This document shows, piece by piece, positions 9,245 through 19,854 of a stretch of 49,138 bases of DNA; position 1 is the first letter of the stretch, and each line of letters starts with the position of its first letter. Source of the stretch: Bacillota bacterium (GTDB lineage Bacteria; Bacillota; Clostridia; Peptostreptococcales; Anaerovoracaceae); assembly GCA_022769485.1 (NCBI GenBank), contig JALEJU010000033.1, forward strand, positions 1-49,138, given 5' to 3'. The notes beneath the pieces were generated by a model. The model searched no databases. It worked only from the letters and a program-made list of their open reading frames with translations, and had not been told where the DNA came from. The position numbers and the translations under genes are program-made.

Positions 9245-10495
9245 ATGAACGCAGGTAAGAAAGGGGCTGAGAAAAAAACCGGAGCGGAAAACGAAATTCT
9301 ATTTCGCCAGCGGCATATGGGATCTGCTGTTTTTGTAGGATGGTTGATTGTTGTTTTTACAGTACAGTGGATGTCTTTGGATATTTATCTTCCCGCTATG
9401 CCGCAAATCCGGGACGCTTTTTCCGTAACGGAAGCGCAATTGAATTTAACATTGTCGATCTACGTTATTTTTTGCGCTGTAGGAACGATTGTCAGCGGCC
9501 CTCTCAGCGATAAATACGGGCGCAAGAGGCCGATATTAACGGGAATGGTGTTGTTTGTTCTTTTTAATCTGCTTAGCGCGGCTTCCTCATCTCTTGTGTC
9601 TTTAATCATTTTCCGCAGCATTGCAGGGCTGGGGTCCGGGGCGGTCTGCACTATAGTTATGGCTATGATCAAGGACAGTCTGGCGGGACGGAGATTTCAG
9701 CAGGCAATGACTTTTCTGCAGTCGCTTGCCATTATCGGGCCGATATTAGCTCCGGTAGCGGGAGCGTTTATCATTAGCTGGTTTTCATGGCGAGGAATTT
9801 TTATTTTCTTAACAATAGCGGCGGCAGTCTCGGCAATTCCTTTGTTTTTGATGGATGAAACTTTGGCTTTGGAGAAGCGGGTAGAAGGAAATGTCTGGAG
9901 AGCTACCTGTGGATTGTTTACAATATTGAAAAACAAAGGATTTACGCTGTTTTTGCTCGTTATTTCCCTGCTCAGCGCATCCTGGTATTCCTATATGGCG
10001 GTTTGTTCCTATATTTATTTAGAGGATTTTGGGCTGTCGTATTACATGTACAGCCTATATTATGGGCTGGGCGCTACCGCGTCTTTTATTGCGCCGTTTC
10101 TATATCTGTATTTAAGCAGCAAACTGCGGGGCAGAACAATCCTTCAGATCTGTTTTGCCATGATCTTTGGCTCCGGACTGCTCATTTTTCTGTTTGGAGC
10201 CAAAAGCGCCCTGGCTTTTTTCTTGCTCTTCTTGATTTTCCTTTTGGCGGAAGGCATGTCCAGACCTTTGGGAATGGTTATTTTGCTGGATCAGCGGGAG
10301 GACGCCATCGGAGCGGCTTCTTCCGTATCTAATTTTGCGCTTTCCGTGCTGGGGGTTGTGGGAACTTCAGCTGCCACGCTGCCCTGGAACAGCTACCTTT
10401 CGGGGCTGGGCATTATCTTAATGGCGAGCATTGCGCTGTCGCTGATTGTTTGGATTCCCTTGCTGAAGACAAATATAAAAATAAAAGGCTTATAG
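9245..10495 (+). CDS. MFS transporter, Bcr/CflA-like drug or metabolite exporter
   Basis: A 416-residue, 12-helix major facilitator of the DHA1 type. After a charged N-terminal tail of about 25 residues come helix 1, the DIYLPAMP motif typical of Bcr/CflA proteins, and motif A (GPLSDKYGRKRPIL) between helices 2 and 3. Motif C appears as AIIGPILAPVAGA. Such proteins export small molecules by proton antiport; family members move sulfonamides, bicyclomycin or cysteine-pathway metabolites. GGAGGAG precedes the ATG. A 175-bp gap separates it from the aminotransferase and holds no gene I can support. A hairpin terminator follows. Confidence 0.9.
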   Translation: MNAGKKGAEKKTGAENEILFRQRHMGSAVFVGWLIVVFTVQWMSLDIYLPAMPQIRDAFSVTEAQLNLTLSIYVIFCAVGTIVSGPLSDKYGRKRPILTGMVLFVLFNLLSAASSSLVSLIIFRSIAGLGSGAVCTIVMAMIKDSLAGRRFQQAMTFLQSLAIIGPILAPVAGAFIISWFSWRGIFIFLTIAAAVSAIPLFLMDETLALEKRVEGNVWRATCGLFTILKNKGFTLFLLVISLLSASWYSYMAVCSYIYLEDFGLSYYMYSLYYGLGATASFIAPFLYLYLSSKLRGRTILQICFAMIFGSGLLIFLFGAKSALAFFLLFLIFLLAEGMSRPLGMVILLDQREDAIGAASSVSNFALSVLGVVGTSAATLPWNSYLSGLGIILMASIALSLIVWIPLLKTNIKIKGL

Positions 10496-10512
10496 TAGAT
10501 CTTCTGCATTTG

Positions 10513-10545
10513 AAAGAGGCCGAATCCGAAAGGATCGGCCTCTTT
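10513..10545. terminator. Terminator shared by the MFS gene and the facing microprotein gene
   Basis: An inverted repeat with a ten-base outer arm (AAAGAGGCCG with CGGCCTCTTT), inner ATCC/GGAT, and a GAAA loop. T runs at both ends mean it could work in either direction, which suits the convergent genes on either side. Confidence 0.7.
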
Positions 10546-10578
10546 GCTGTGTACTATCCCTATGAAAGCCAGGCGGCT

Positions 10579-10683
10579 TTATCTGGAATAGCAATTACAG
10601 AAAATGATCACCAGCAAGAGGAAAAAGAACAGCAAACTGGTATCGATTCCGTCTCCGCCGAGGAGTCCACATCCTTCTGACAT
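10579..10683 (-). CDS. 34-residue hydrophobic microprotein
   Basis: Reads MSEGCGLLGGDGIDTSLL, then a long Phe/Leu/Ile/Val helix, ending CNCYSR and a TAA stop. A single membrane segment of about 14-16 residues follows a Gly-rich N-terminus with one Cys; two more Cys flank the end. GCAGGTGAT precedes the ATG. Very small Gly/hydrophobic proteins of this look are common in spore-formers and are often annotated as sporulation or spore-coat (YjcZ-like) proteins; that link is inference. It converges with the MFS gene and diverges from gltX. Confidence 0.65.
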   Translation of the reverse strand: MSEGCGLLGGDGIDTSLLFFFLLLVIIFCNCYSR

Positions 10684-10867
10684 TGATTATCACCTGCTTT
10701 TCTTAAAATTTATTGTAGTATAAGGTATTCGCCAAATAGAAAAGTGTGCGGATTTTCATATGGGAAAGTTTGCGTAATGCAAGGCTTTCATGTATAATTG
10801 CGGCAGAGACTTATGCGGGATTCCGGTTTGGGAGCAGCCCGCAGCCGGAAGAACGGAGGAAAAATGT

Positions 10868-12514
10868 ATGAATTATGAAAAATTGGCGGAATTGTTGTTT
10901 CCCCATGTCGATAAAACGCCGGAAGATTACGAAGCGGCATATCCCCAGCGGAATTTGCCTGAGGGCGCTAAGGTCACAAGGCTGGGTCCCAGCCCCACAG
11001 GTTTTATTCACTTGGGGAACTTATACGGCGCGTTTGTAGATGAACGTCTTGCGCATCAGAGCGGCGGGATTTTCTACCTGCGCATTGAGGATACGGACGA
11101 TAAACGGGAAGTAGAGGGAGCGGTGGAAGCCGTTATTTCTTCTCTTGATTATTTCGGCGTCCGTTTTGACGAAGGGACGACCGTTGACGGAGAAACCGGC
11201 AGCTACGGTCCTTATCACCAAAGCAGCCGCGGAGATATCTACCGGTGCTTTGCCAAATGGCTGACCCAGCAGGGGAAAGCATATCCCTGTTTCTGCACGG
11301 AAGAGGAAATTCAGACGGTGCGGGATCAGCAGGAATCTTTAAAGGAAAATCCGGGATATTACGGCAAATGGGCGAAATGCCGAGATTTAAGCTACGAAGT
11401 GATCGAAGAACGGGTCAAGGCGGGAATGCCTTTCGTTCTGCGGTTTCGATCCGATGGAGACGCCCAACGGAATTTCGAGATTGAGGACGGAATCAGAGGC
11501 ACGTTATCCATGCCGGAAAATGTGCAGGATGTGGTTATTTTAAAGCAGAACGGTATCCCTACCTACCATTTTGCTCATGTGGTTGACGACCATCTGATGC
11601 GGACGACCCATGTGGTTCGCGGCGAGGAGTGGCTGTCCTCTCTGCCGATTCATGTGGCCTTGTTTAATGCTTTGGGATGGTCTCTGCCGGTTTATTGTCA
11701 TACCACGGTGCTGATGAAAATGGAAGGCGAAACCAAACGAAAGCTCTCCAAACGAAAGGATCCGGAATTGTCTTTGAACTATTACCGCAGCTTGGGATAC
11801 CATCCCCGGGCGGTGCGGGAATATCTGCTTACAATTCTGAATTCCAATTATGAAGAATGGCGGATTGCAAATCCCGACGCCCCCGCGGAGGAATTCGCGT
11901 TTACTACGGAAAAAATGAGCAATTCAGGAACTCTGTTTGACTTGGACAAGCTGAATGATGTGAGCAAGGAAACTTTAGTAAAGATGTCTTCGGAAGAGCT
12001 GTATGATTTTCTCTGCGCTTGGGCGGAAGAATATAAGACGGAACTGGCGGAATTATTTAAAGCGGATCGGGAAAAGATGATTCGCATTCTGTCCATGGAT
12101 CGCACCGGTCCCAAACCCAGAAAAGACCTGGTCTATTGTGAACAGATTTTTGAATATATCCGGTATTTCTTCGACGCATATTACCGGCCGGAAGAGGGAT
12201 TCCCCGAAAACGTAGATAAAGGAGATCTGCTGCCTATTTTAAAGGGCTATTTGGAAACCTATTCGGCGGAGGACGATCAGGAGACTTGGTTCGGAAAAAT
12301 CCGGGAGTTGGCCCTGTCTTTGCAGTATGCGGCAAAACCGAAGGATTTTAAGAAAAATCCGGATCAATACAAGGGGCATGTGGGGGATGTGAGCACGGTC
12401 ATCCGGGTGGCTCTTATGGGCAGAAGCAATTCCCCCGATTTGTGGGAGATTCAGCAGATCATGGGTGAGGCGCAGACCAGAAGCCGCATAGAAGCAGCGA
12501 TGGCGGCCTTGTAA
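10868..12514 (+). CDS. gltX: Glutamate--tRNA ligase
   Basis: Charges tRNA-Glu (and tRNA-Gln in organisms using the amidotransferase route) with glutamate. The 548-residue class-I synthetase has the N-terminal signature RLGPSPTGFIHLGNLYGAF (HIGH variant near residue 45), then LRIEDTDDKREVEGA, a tRNA-acceptor domain, and KLSKR at 292-296 as the KMSKS equivalent. It is somewhat longer and more divergent than the usual 480-residue bacterial enzyme, especially in the helical C-terminus. The ATG at 10868 is chosen over an in-frame start at 10790 because CGGAGGAAAA lies just before it and the homologous part begins there. TATAAT at 10793-10798 may be its -10 element, though the -35 (TTGCGT) is weak. 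Confidence 0.95.
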   Translation: MNYEKLAELLFPHVDKTPEDYEAAYPQRNLPEGAKVTRLGPSPTGFIHLGNLYGAFVDERLAHQSGGIFYLRIEDTDDKREVEGAVEAVISSLDYFGVRFDEGTTVDGETGSYGPYHQSSRGDIYRCFAKWLTQQGKAYPCFCTEEEIQTVRDQQESLKENPGYYGKWAKCRDLSYEVIEERVKAGMPFVLRFRSDGDAQRNFEIEDGIRGTLSMPENVQDVVILKQNGIPTYHFAHVVDDHLMRTTHVVRGEEWLSSLPIHVALFNALGWSLPVYCHTTVLMKMEGETKRKLSKRKDPELSLNYYRSLGYHPRAVREYLLTILNSNYEEWRIANPDAPAEEFAFTTEKMSNSGTLFDLDKLNDVSKETLVKMSSEELYDFLCAWAEEYKTELAELFKADREKMIRILSMDRTGPKPRKDLVYCEQIFEYIRYFFDAYYRPEEGFPENVDKGDLLPILKGYLETYSAEDDQETWFGKIRELALSLQYAAKPKDFKKNPDQYKGHVGDVSTVIRVALMGRSNSPDLWEIQQIMGEAQTRSRIEAAMAAL

Positions 12515-12622
12515 GCGGCAGATTACCGAGAGATTCTTTTTTTGATGCAGCGTCCAAAGCGGCAGGCGCCGTAAACGCAGCAGACGGGAAGCTGCGGAAA
12601 AACTTCCCGGAGGAGAGGTTCT

Positions 12623-14071
12623 ATGGAGCGCCCTATTTATACATTTTTAGAAGAGCATGCGGCTCGGAACCCGGTCTCGTTCCATATGCCCGGGCATAAA
12701 GGCAATTTGGAGCTGTATAAAGAGGCGGGCTGCCGGGTGTTTTTTGAAAACCCTCTGGCCTTTGACATTACGGAAATAGAGGGGGCGGATAATCTTTTTC
12801 AGGCGGAAAGCATTATCCGTGAGACGCAGAAAGTTTATGAAAGCCTTTATGGCGTAAAAAAATCCTGGCTTTTGATCAATGGTACCAGCGGAGGTATTTT
12901 GGCATCTGTTCTGGCATCGGTCAAAAGAGGACGAAAACTGATTATGGCGCGGAACTGTCATAAATCTGTTTTTAACGCATTAACTTTGGGCGGCATTCGG
13001 CCGGTGTTTGTGCGGCCTGAACTCCTTCCGGAATATGGGGTCGCGGGAGCGGTTCTGCCGGAAGCCGTTGACCGGGCGCTGCGTGAAAATCCGGACGCAG
13101 ATGCGGTGATCCTGCCCAGTCCCAACTATTATGGCATATGCAGCGATATCTGCCGGATTGCAGAGATTGTACACCGGTACGGGAAAGTGCTGATTGTGGA
13201 CGAAGCCCATGGGGCACATTTGAAGCTGCTGGGCGGAAAACATATTTCCGGCTTTGGGAAGCTGCCCTTGTCCGCTGTGGACTGCGGTGCCGATCTGGTT
13301 GTGAACAGCATCCATAAGACCTTGGCTTCTTTTACGCAGAGCGCAGTGCTGCATTTGAATTCAGGGCGCGTGGATCCGGATCTGGTGGCGGACTGTCTGC
13401 AGGCGGTGGAAAGCACAAGCCCCTCATATCTGCTGATGGCTTCTTTGGATTTGTCGGCTGACATAGTGGAAAAACGGGGGAAAGAGCTGGCGGAAAATTG
13501 GATTTCCGACTTGGTTTGGTTCTATGAGGAGAGCAAAACGATACCGGAACTTCTGGTTATGCGGAATTTGGCGGGGATGGACGGAACGAAGATCAATTTT
13601 TCGCTGGAGAAAGTCGGCGTAACCGGTCTGGAATTAGATGCGTTTCTAAGGGAAAAACACGGCGTCTATTGTGAGCTGGTGACCGGCGGCCTGGTTATGG
13701 GTATGAGCGGAATCGGTAACCGGCGGGCGGATTACCGGCGGCTGCTTCGGGGACTGCGGGATGCGGCGGAAACATTAGGAAAAAAACGAGGAACGACAGA
13801 ATCCCCGGTAATGGGGAAGGCACCGGAACCGGGAGAATTTGCAAAGGTGCCGCGGCAAAGAAAGGCAGTTCCCCTTTCGAAAGCGGCAGGAGAAATCTGT
13901 GCGGGGATGTTGATTCCGTACCCTCCGGGAATTCCCCTGGCATGTCCCGGAGAAAGGCTCACGAATTCCATTGTATCTTATATTGATGATTTGAGAAGGA
14001 ATGGGACGAAAGTTCTGGGTGTATCGGAGCAGCGAACCGTTTTTGTCGGAGCAGATACAGAAGAAAAATAA
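12623..14071 (+). CDS. Orn/Lys/Arg decarboxylase family protein
   Basis: A PLP-dependent decarboxylase of fold type I (482 residues), cytoplasmic, releasing CO2 from a basic amino acid to give cadaverine, agmatine or a related amine. Seen: SFHMPGHKG near the N-terminus, LLINGTSGG for the PLP phosphate, IVDEAHGAH with the ring aspartate, and the Schiff-base lysine K232 in NSIHKTLASFTQ. The C-terminal YPPGIP block is present. It lacks the N-terminal wing domain of the large inducible enzymes, so it resembles the Bacillus YaaO/SpeA type. Substrate (Arg or Lys) is undecided. GGAGGAGAGG precedes the ATG. SAM made by metK next door could feed polyamine synthesis, but that link is inference. Confidence 0.92.
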   Translation: MERPIYTFLEEHAARNPVSFHMPGHKGNLELYKEAGCRVFFENPLAFDITEIEGADNLFQAESIIRETQKVYESLYGVKKSWLLINGTSGGILASVLASVKRGRKLIMARNCHKSVFNALTLGGIRPVFVRPELLPEYGVAGAVLPEAVDRALRENPDADAVILPSPNYYGICSDICRIAEIVHRYGKVLIVDEAHGAHLKLLGGKHISGFGKLPLSAVDCGADLVVNSIHKTLASFTQSAVLHLNSGRVDPDLVADCLQAVESTSPSYLLMASLDLSADIVEKRGKELAENWISDLVWFYEESKTIPELLVMRNLAGMDGTKINFSLEKVGVTGLELDAFLREKHGVYCELVTGGLVMGMSGIGNRRADYRRLLRGLRDAAETLGKKRGTTESPVMGKAPEPGEFAKVPRQRKAVPLSKAAGEICAGMLIPYPPGIPLACPGERLTNSIVSYIDDLRRNGTKVLGVSEQRTVFVGADTEEK

Positions 14072-14087
14072 ACAAAAAATCTTTTGT

Positions 14088-14116
14088 TTGACAAGGCATA
14101 GCGGCGGGAATATAAT
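14088..14116 (+). promoter_or_regulatory. Consensus SigA promoter of metK
   Basis: TTGACA at 14088-14093 and TATAAT at 14111-14116 with an exact 17-bp spacer, both hexamers perfect. Transcription would start about 20 bases before the SAM-I aptamer. Confidence 0.9.
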
Positions 14117-14143
14117 AAGCAGAGATATACAAAATATATAAGG

Positions 14144-14242
14144 CCTTATCAAGAGCGGCTGAGGGAATAGGCCCTGCGAAGCCCGGCAACCTGCATAATG
14201 CAAGGTGCTAAATCCTACAGACAAGTGTCTGAAAGATGAGGA
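14144..14242 (+). promoter_or_regulatory. SAM-I (S-box) riboswitch aptamer
   Basis: The leader has the S-box signature in order: CTTATCAAGAG, GGCTGAGGGAATAGGCCC, TGCGAAGCCCGGCAACC, then the P4 arm and closing GATGAGG. Binding of SAM to this class normally stabilises the aptamer and frees the downstream terminator, so metK would be shut off when SAM is plentiful. The aptamer sits between a consensus promoter and a terminator hairpin. Confidence 0.95.
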
Positions 14243-14257
14243 AACAGGATGAAACAA

Positions 14258-14287
14258 AACCTCTTCTTTTCGGAAGAGGTTATTTTT
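14258..14287 (+). terminator. Riboswitch-controlled terminator before metK
   Basis: A nine-pair stem (AACCTCTTC with GAAGAGGTT) followed by ATTTTT, placed 15 bases after the SAM-I aptamer and 20 bases before the metK ATG. It is the probable expression platform. Confidence 0.88.
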
Positions 14288-14306
14288 ATGAAAGGAATAC
14301 AGTACA

Positions 14307-15428
14307 ATGGCAAGAAGATTATTTACATCGGAATCGGTAACGGAAGGGCATCCGGATAAAATCTGCGACCAGGTGTCAGATGCGATCTTGGACGCAATTT
14401 TAGAGCAGGATCCTATGGGACGAGTGGCGGCGGAGACTGCGGTAACCACGGGACTGGCATTGGTAGCAGGCGAGATCAGTACTACCTGCTATGTAGATAT
14501 TCCGCAGCTGGTACGGGATGTGATCTGCGATATCGGCTATACAAAGGGTGAGTACGGATATGACGGGAATACCTGTTGTGTATTGACGGCAATTCACGAT
14601 CAGTCCGGGGATATCGCTATCGGCGTAGACGAGGCACTGGAATATAAAGAAGGAAAACTTCATGATGAAATTGAAACGATCGGTGCAGGCGATCAAGGTA
14701 TTATGTTCGGCTTTGCCTGCAACGAAACTCCGGAATACATGCCTACGCCCATCACCTTTGCACATAAATTGGCGAAGAGGCTGGCGGATGTCCGAAAATC
14801 CGGTGAACTTGATTATCTGCGGCCGGACGGCAAGACGCAGGTTACGGTTGAGTATGACGGTGATCGGGTTGTTCGGGTAGACACTGTGGTGGTTTCCACG
14901 CAGCACGACCCCGAAGCAGAGCAGGAGCGGATTCGGGAGGATATCATCCAACATGTGATCAAAGCCGTGATACCGGCGGAATTGTTGGATTCGGAAACAA
15001 AATATTATGTGAACCCCACGGGACGTTTTGTTATCGGCGGTCCCAATGGTGATTCCGGCTTGACCGGACGAAAGATTATTGTAGATACCTACGGCGGTTA
15101 TGCCAGACACGGCGGCGGCGCGTTTTCCGGAAAAGACCCCACGAAGGTAGACCGCTCTGCGGCGTACGCGGCTCGCTATGCGGCGAAGAACATCGTTGCG
15201 GCGGGATTGGCAGACAAATGTGAAATTGAACTGGCGTATGCCATCGGCGTTGCAAAGCCAATATCGGTGCTGGTGGACAGTTTTGGAACAGGGAAAGTAT
15301 CCGACCAGCGGTTGGCGGAATTGGTCGAAGCACACTTTGATTTGCGTCCGGCGGATTATCCGCGATTTGGGGTTAAGACGGCCCATTTACCGGCAAACTG
15401 CGGCTTACGGACATTTTGGAAGAAATGA
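14307..15428 (+). CDS. metK: S-adenosylmethionine synthetase
   Basis: Makes SAM from methionine and ATP, releasing phosphate and pyrophosphate. The 373-residue protein has the N-terminal [20 protein letters not shown] signature, [21 protein letters not shown] in the middle, and the phosphate-binding [22 protein letters not shown] near residue 270. Family members run 380-400 residues, so this is on the short side but complete. AAAGGA lies upstream of the ATG at 14307. Control by the SAM-I riboswitch directly upstream makes end-product feedback very likely. lysC follows 63 bases later with no terminator between, so the two may share a transcript. Confidence 0.97.
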   Translation: MARRLFTSESVTEGHPDKICDQVSDAILDAILEQDPMGRVAAETAVTTGLALVAGEISTTCYVDIPQLVRDVICDIGYTKGEYGYDGNTCCVLTAIHDQSGDIAIGVDEALEYKEGKLHDEIETIGAGDQGIMFGFACNETPEYMPTPITFAHKLAKRLADVRKSGELDYLRPDGKTQVTVEYDGDRVVRVDTVVVSTQHDPEAEQERIREDIIQHVIKAVIPAELLDSETKYYVNPTGRFVIGGPNGDSGLTGRKIIVDTYGGYARHGGGAFSGKDPTKVDRSAAYAARYAAKNIVAAGLADKCEIELAYAIGVAKPISVLVDSFGTGKVSDQRLAELVEAHFDLRPADYPRFGVKTAHLPANCGLRTFWKK

Positions 15429-15491
15429 TTTGGATTTACCTTGGGAAAAAACAGACAAGGCGGAAATATTGAGAAAAGAGGCTTTTAAAAA

Positions 15492-16805
15492 ATGAATATA
15501 AAGGTGGCAAAATTTGGCGGCAGTTCTCTGGCAGATGCAATCCAGATGAACAAAGTAAAGGAAATCATCGAATCGGATCCGGCCCGCCGGTATGTGGTAG
15601 TGTCCGCACCGGGAAAGCGCTTTGACGGAGACAATAAAATTACAGATTTGCTGTACCTGTGTAAAACTCACATTGACCATAACATTGAATACGGGCAGGT
15701 CTTCCAGGTAATTCAGGATCGGTTCCGTGCTATCGAACTGAATTTAGGGGTGGATGCAAATCTGGAAAAGGAATTTGAAGAAATCGATCGCAATCTGCGG
15801 GAGGGCGCATCGGCAGACTATATCGCAAGCCGGGGCGAGTACTTAAATGCAAAACTGGTGGCGGCATATCTGGGATATGATATGGTGGATACGGCAGGGC
15901 TTGTTCTTTTCGATGAGCGGGGGCATTTTCTGGATGAAGCCACCAACGAGAAATTGAAAGAAGTGGTAAAGCAGCATCCTAAAGCGGTATTCCCGGGATT
16001 TTACGGTTCTTATCCGGATGGACGGATCAAGACGTTTTCGAGAGGCGGATCCGACATTACAGGCTCTTTGGTAGCAAGAGCCGCCGGCGCGGAGGTTTAT
16101 GAAAACTGGACGGATGTTTCCGGGTTTATGGTGGCAGATCCCCGAATCGTGAAAAATCCGAAACCCATTGACACGGTAACCTATCTGGAACTGCGGGAAT
16201 TGTCTTATATGGGCGCCAGCGTTCTGCACGAGGACGCTATCTATCCCGCAAGAGCCATGAACATTCCTATCAACATTCGGAATACCAACGACCCGGAACA
16301 CCCGGGGACGATTATTTTAGCGGATGCGCCTTTGGATAACGACCAGATTATTGCGGGAATCGCGGGAAGTAAGGATTATATAGCTATTTCCCTGTATAAA
16401 AACATGATGAATTCCGAAGTGGGATTTATTCGCCGCTGCTTGAGCATTCTGGAAGATTACGGCGTCGCCGTAGAGCATTTGCCCAGCGGAATCGATACAC
16501 TTTCCGTTGTGCTTTCCAGTAAAAGCGTAGAAGGAAAGCTGGCGGATATTCTGGATGAGATTGAACGGAGACTGGCTCCGGACAGAATTGATGTTTATGA
16601 AGATCTGGCGCTTATTGCTACGGTGGGACGAGGGATGAACCGCAGAAGAGGCACTTCGGCTATGTTGTTCGGAGCACTTGGAGAAGCGGGTGTCAACATC
16701 CGTATGATCGATCAGGGATCCAGCGAACTGAGCATTATCGTAGGTGTAGAGATGCGTGATTTTGAAACGGCAGTCCGTGCGATTTATGATGCGTTCGTAA
16801 AATAG
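15492..16805 (+). CDS. lysC: Aspartate kinase
   Basis: Phosphorylates aspartate as the first step toward lysine, threonine, methionine and diaminopimelate. The 437-residue protein starts with the kinase signature KFGGSS (residues 7-12), has RYVVVSAPG and [13 protein letters not shown] in the catalytic domain, and ends in two ACT domains (around residues 300-437, including [27 protein letters not shown]), the usual sites of feedback by lysine or threonine. It lies 63 bases behind metK with no visible promoter or terminator in the gap, so it is probably also under the SAM-I riboswitch, which would link the branch to SAM level. Confidence 0.96.
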   Translation: MNIKVAKFGGSSLADAIQMNKVKEIIESDPARRYVVVSAPGKRFDGDNKITDLLYLCKTHIDHNIEYGQVFQVIQDRFRAIELNLGVDANLEKEFEEIDRNLREGASADYIASRGEYLNAKLVAAYLGYDMVDTAGLVLFDERGHFLDEATNEKLKEVVKQHPKAVFPGFYGSYPDGRIKTFSRGGSDITGSLVARAAGAEVYENWTDVSGFMVADPRIVKNPKPIDTVTYLELRELSYMGASVLHEDAIYPARAMNIPINIRNTNDPEHPGTIILADAPLDNDQIIAGIAGSKDYIAISLYKNMMNSEVGFIRRCLSILEDYGVAVEHLPSGIDTLSVVLSSKSVEGKLADILDEIERRLAPDRIDVYEDLALIATVGRGMNRRRGTSAMLFGALGEAGVNIRMIDQGSSELSIIVGVEMRDFETAVRAIYDAFVK

Positions 16806-16859
16806 AAACCGAGGCGGACGAGCATACTTTTCTATGAAATTGTGAAATAATTGTGAAAA

Positions 16860-16892
16860 AGCAGAAAAGGCGGAAGCCTTTTTTGCTTTTTT
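16860..16892 (+). terminator. Terminator of the metK-lysC unit
   Basis: A 12-pair stem (AGCAGAAAAGGC with GCCTTTTTTGCT, loop GGAA, one G-T pair) followed by TTTTT, 54 bases after lysC. Confidence 0.88.
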
Positions 16893-16911
16893 GTTGAAAG
16901 CATGATACAAT
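16883..16911 (+). promoter_or_regulatory. Possible promoter of secA
   Basis: TTGCTT at 16883-16888 and TACAAT at 16906-16911, 17 bp apart. The -35 overlaps the T run of the lysC terminator. A leader of about 100 nt would precede secA. Confidence 0.5.
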
Positions 16912-17016
16912 ATTCGTTCAGAACAAGGTAAGATTGTGTTTGGAGAAAAGACAAAAATTCGTCGGAATTCGAGCAGATAATGTGATAAAACAAACCGCGG
17001 AAAGGGAATCGGTAAA

Positions 17017-19791
17017 ATGGGATTTTTAGAAAAAATTTTCGGTGATCCGAATGAAAAGGAAATTAAAAAGCTGGATAAAATTGCAGATCAGATTGAAGCT
17101 ATGGATCAGCAGATGCAGGCTTTAAGCGATGAAGACCTGCGGGGGAAAAAAGATGAATTCAAGGCGCGGCTCTCCCAAGGGGAAACGCTGGACGATCTGC
17201 TGCCGGAGGCATTTGCAGTTGTGCGGGAGGCGTCCTCCCGGGTATTGGGAATGAAGCATTTCCATGTGCAGCTCATCGGCGGCATCGCTCTGCATCTGGG
17301 AAACATTGCGGAGATGAAAACCGGCGAAGGCAAAACACTGGTAGCGACTCTGCCGGCATACCTGAATGCGTTGGAAGGCAGGGGCGTTCATGTTGTAACG
17401 GTCAACGATTATTTGGCAAAGCGGGATATGGAATGGATGGGAAAGCTGTATACATTTCTGGGATTGACCGTTGGCTGCGTGACCCATGCGGTCAGCGGCG
17501 AAGAACGGCATGCAGCTTACCGGGCAGATATTACCTACGGAACCAACAATGAGTTCGGTTTTGATTATCTCCGTGACAATATGGTCACATACAAGGAACA
17601 GCTGATTCAGAGGGAATTGAATTACGCCATTGTGGACGAGGTGGACAGCATTCTCATCGACGAAGCCAGAACTCCCTTGATTATTTCCGGGCAGGGAGAC
17701 AAATCCACCGATCTTTACCGGAAAGCGGATCGATTTGTGTCCGCATTTCGAATGGAAGAAGATTTCACAATGGAAGAAAAAGACCGTACCGTATCGCTGA
17801 CGGAAACGGGCGTATCCAAGTGCGAATCCTTTTTCCGGGTGGAGAACTGGTCCGATCCGGAAAATATGGAATTGAACCACCATGTCCTGCAGGCGCTGAA
17901 AGCGCACAATTTAATGAAGCGGGATGTGGATTATATCGTTAAAGACGGAGAAATCGTTATTGTAGACGAGTTCACCGGCCGTTTGATGTTCGGGCGCCGT
18001 TACAGCGAGGGCCTCCATCAGGCTATCGAAGCGAAGGAAGGCTTGAACGTACGGGAAGAATCCAAAACGCTGGCTACCATCACGCTGCAGAATTATTTCA
18101 GAATGTATAATAAATTGGCGGGTATGACGGGCACGGCCAAGACAGAGGAAGAAGAATTCCGGGATATTTATAACATGGAGGTTATGGTAATTCCCACGAA
18201 TAAACCTCTTGCCAGAGAAGACCTGCAGGATTCCGTCTACGGCACGGAGCGGGGCAAGTTTATGGCTATCGCCAATCGGATCGCGGAACGTCACGAGACC
18301 GGGCAGCCGGTTTTAGTGGGCACGATTTCCATTGAAAAATCGGAGCTGATCAGTGCCCTTTTAAAGAAGAGAGGGATTAAACACAACGTGCTGAATGCAA
18401 AGCAGCATGAACGGGAAGCTGAAATCATCGCGGAAGCCGGACGGCTGGGAGCGGTGACCATCGCCACTAATATGGCGGGCCGTGGTACGGACATCATTCT
18501 GGGCGGCAATCCGGATTTCGAAGCAAAGCGGGAAATGCGCCGTCAGGGTTACGGAGAAGATGTGATTTCCTACGCGGCCAGCTTTATTCCGTTAGAGGAT
18601 GCGGAATTGCTTGCAGCCAGAGAACGATACAAAGAGTTATTGGAGAAGTTTAAAGAGGAACGATCGGAAGAGCAGGCAAAGGTGATCGAACTGGGCGGGT
18701 TGTGCATTATCGGTTCGGAACGCCATGAATCCAGACGTATCGATAATCAGCTGAGAGGCCGTGCCGGCCGTCAGGGCGACCCCGGCTGCACCCAGTTCTT
18801 TATCTCTTTGGAGGACGAACTGATGCGTCTGTTCGGCGGCGACCGGGTGCAGGCTATGGTCGGTAAACTGGGGATGGAGGAAGATGAGCCTCTGGAAGCG
18901 GGTATGCTGACCAGAACCATCGAAAACGCGCAGAAGCGGGTAGAAGGCCGCAATTTCGGAATTCGAAAATACGTTCTTCAATATGATAACGTTATGAACA
19001 AGCAGAGGGAAATTATTTACGGCGAGCGGCGCCGGGTTCTGGACGGTGAGAATCTGCGGGAGCATATCTTGTCTATGGCGCAGGATATTGCGGAAGAAAG
19101 TATCGATTACTGCACGAATGAGTCTAAGTATTCGGAAGAATGGAATATGCAGGAGCTGGAACGGAATCTGAAAAAGTTCTGCCCGACGTTGGAATTGCCT
19201 CAGTATACGGAAGATCAGATGCGGGATCTGCGGGCGGAGACGCTGAAGGAAGATGTTCAGGCAGCCGTGGAAAAGGCTTATGAGGCCAAGGAAGCGGAGA
19301 TCGGCGAAGAGCGGATGCGTGAGCTGGAGCGGATGATTTTGCTGCGGGTTGTAGACAACAAGTGGATGGATCATATCGATGCCATGGATCAGCTGAAAAA
19401 GGGGATCGGCCTGCGGGCGCTGGGGCAGCAGGATCCGGCCAAGGCGTATTCCGCAGAAGGGTTTGATATGTTCGAACTGATGATCAAATCCATTAAAGAT
19501 GATACGGTTCAGTTCTGTTTTAACGTAACCCTGCAGACGCAGACGGAAAGAAAGCAGGTTGTGGATCTGGGAACCGGACGAAAAGACGAATATGTGGATT
19601 CTACAAGCTCTTCCATGAGCTCCGGCGGGCAGATGCCCGGAGAAGCGCCCAAAGCCAACCCCACAGGAGGCGAAAAACCCATGCCGGTACACAAGGAACC
19701 TACAGTGGGCAGAAACGATCCCTGCCCCTGCGGAAGCGGCAAAAAGTATAAGAAATGCTGCGGGGCAAATAAAAGTGATATAGAGGAATAG
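17017..19791 (+). CDS. secA: Protein translocase ATPase subunit SecA
   Basis: The motor that drives unfolded secretory proteins through the SecYEG channel at the cytoplasmic membrane. The 924-residue protein has Walker A in MKTGEGKT (K106), the DEAD-like [15 protein letters not shown], the preprotein cross-linking region, and [23 protein letters not shown] of the second nucleotide fold. The C-terminus is a flexible linker ending in a SEC-C zinc motif, [13 protein letters not shown] (C903, C905, C914, C915), which usually contacts SecB-like partners, phospholipids or ribosomes. The ATG at 17017 follows GGAAAGGGA. prfB follows 63 bases later, the same order as in Bacillus. Confidence 0.98.
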   Translation: MGFLEKIFGDPNEKEIKKLDKIADQIEAMDQQMQALSDEDLRGKKDEFKARLSQGETLDDLLPEAFAVVREASSRVLGMKHFHVQLIGGIALHLGNIAEMKTGEGKTLVATLPAYLNALEGRGVHVVTVNDYLAKRDMEWMGKLYTFLGLTVGCVTHAVSGEERHAAYRADITYGTNNEFGFDYLRDNMVTYKEQLIQRELNYAIVDEVDSILIDEARTPLIISGQGDKSTDLYRKADRFVSAFRMEEDFTMEEKDRTVSLTETGVSKCESFFRVENWSDPENMELNHHVLQALKAHNLMKRDVDYIVKDGEIVIVDEFTGRLMFGRRYSEGLHQAIEAKEGLNVREESKTLATITLQNYFRMYNKLAGMTGTAKTEEEEFRDIYNMEVMVIPTNKPLAREDLQDSVYGTERGKFMAIANRIAERHETGQPVLVGTISIEKSELISALLKKRGIKHNVLNAKQHEREAEIIAEAGRLGAVTIATNMAGRGTDIILGGNPDFEAKREMRRQGYGEDVISYAASFIPLEDAELLAARERYKELLEKFKEERSEEQAKVIELGGLCIIGSERHESRRIDNQLRGRAGRQGDPGCTQFFISLEDELMRLFGGDRVQAMVGKLGMEEDEPLEAGMLTRTIENAQKRVEGRNFGIRKYVLQYDNVMNKQREIIYGERRRVLDGENLREHILSMAQDIAEESIDYCTNESKYSEEWNMQELERNLKKFCPTLELPQYTEDQMRDLRAETLKEDVQAAVEKAYEAKEAEIGEERMRELERMILLRVVDNKWMDHIDAMDQLKKGIGLRALGQQDPAKAYSAEGFDMFELMIKSIKDDTVQFCFNVTLQTQTERKQVVDLGTGRKDEYVDSTSSSMSSGGQMPGEAPKANPTGGEKPMPVHKEPTVGRNDPCPCGSGKKYKKCCGANKSDIEE

Positions 19792-19854
19792 CGAACAGGC
19801 GGAGCCGAAGCTGTGCCGGGGTTTGAAAAAATAAAATGCAAAGGATGTGAGAAG

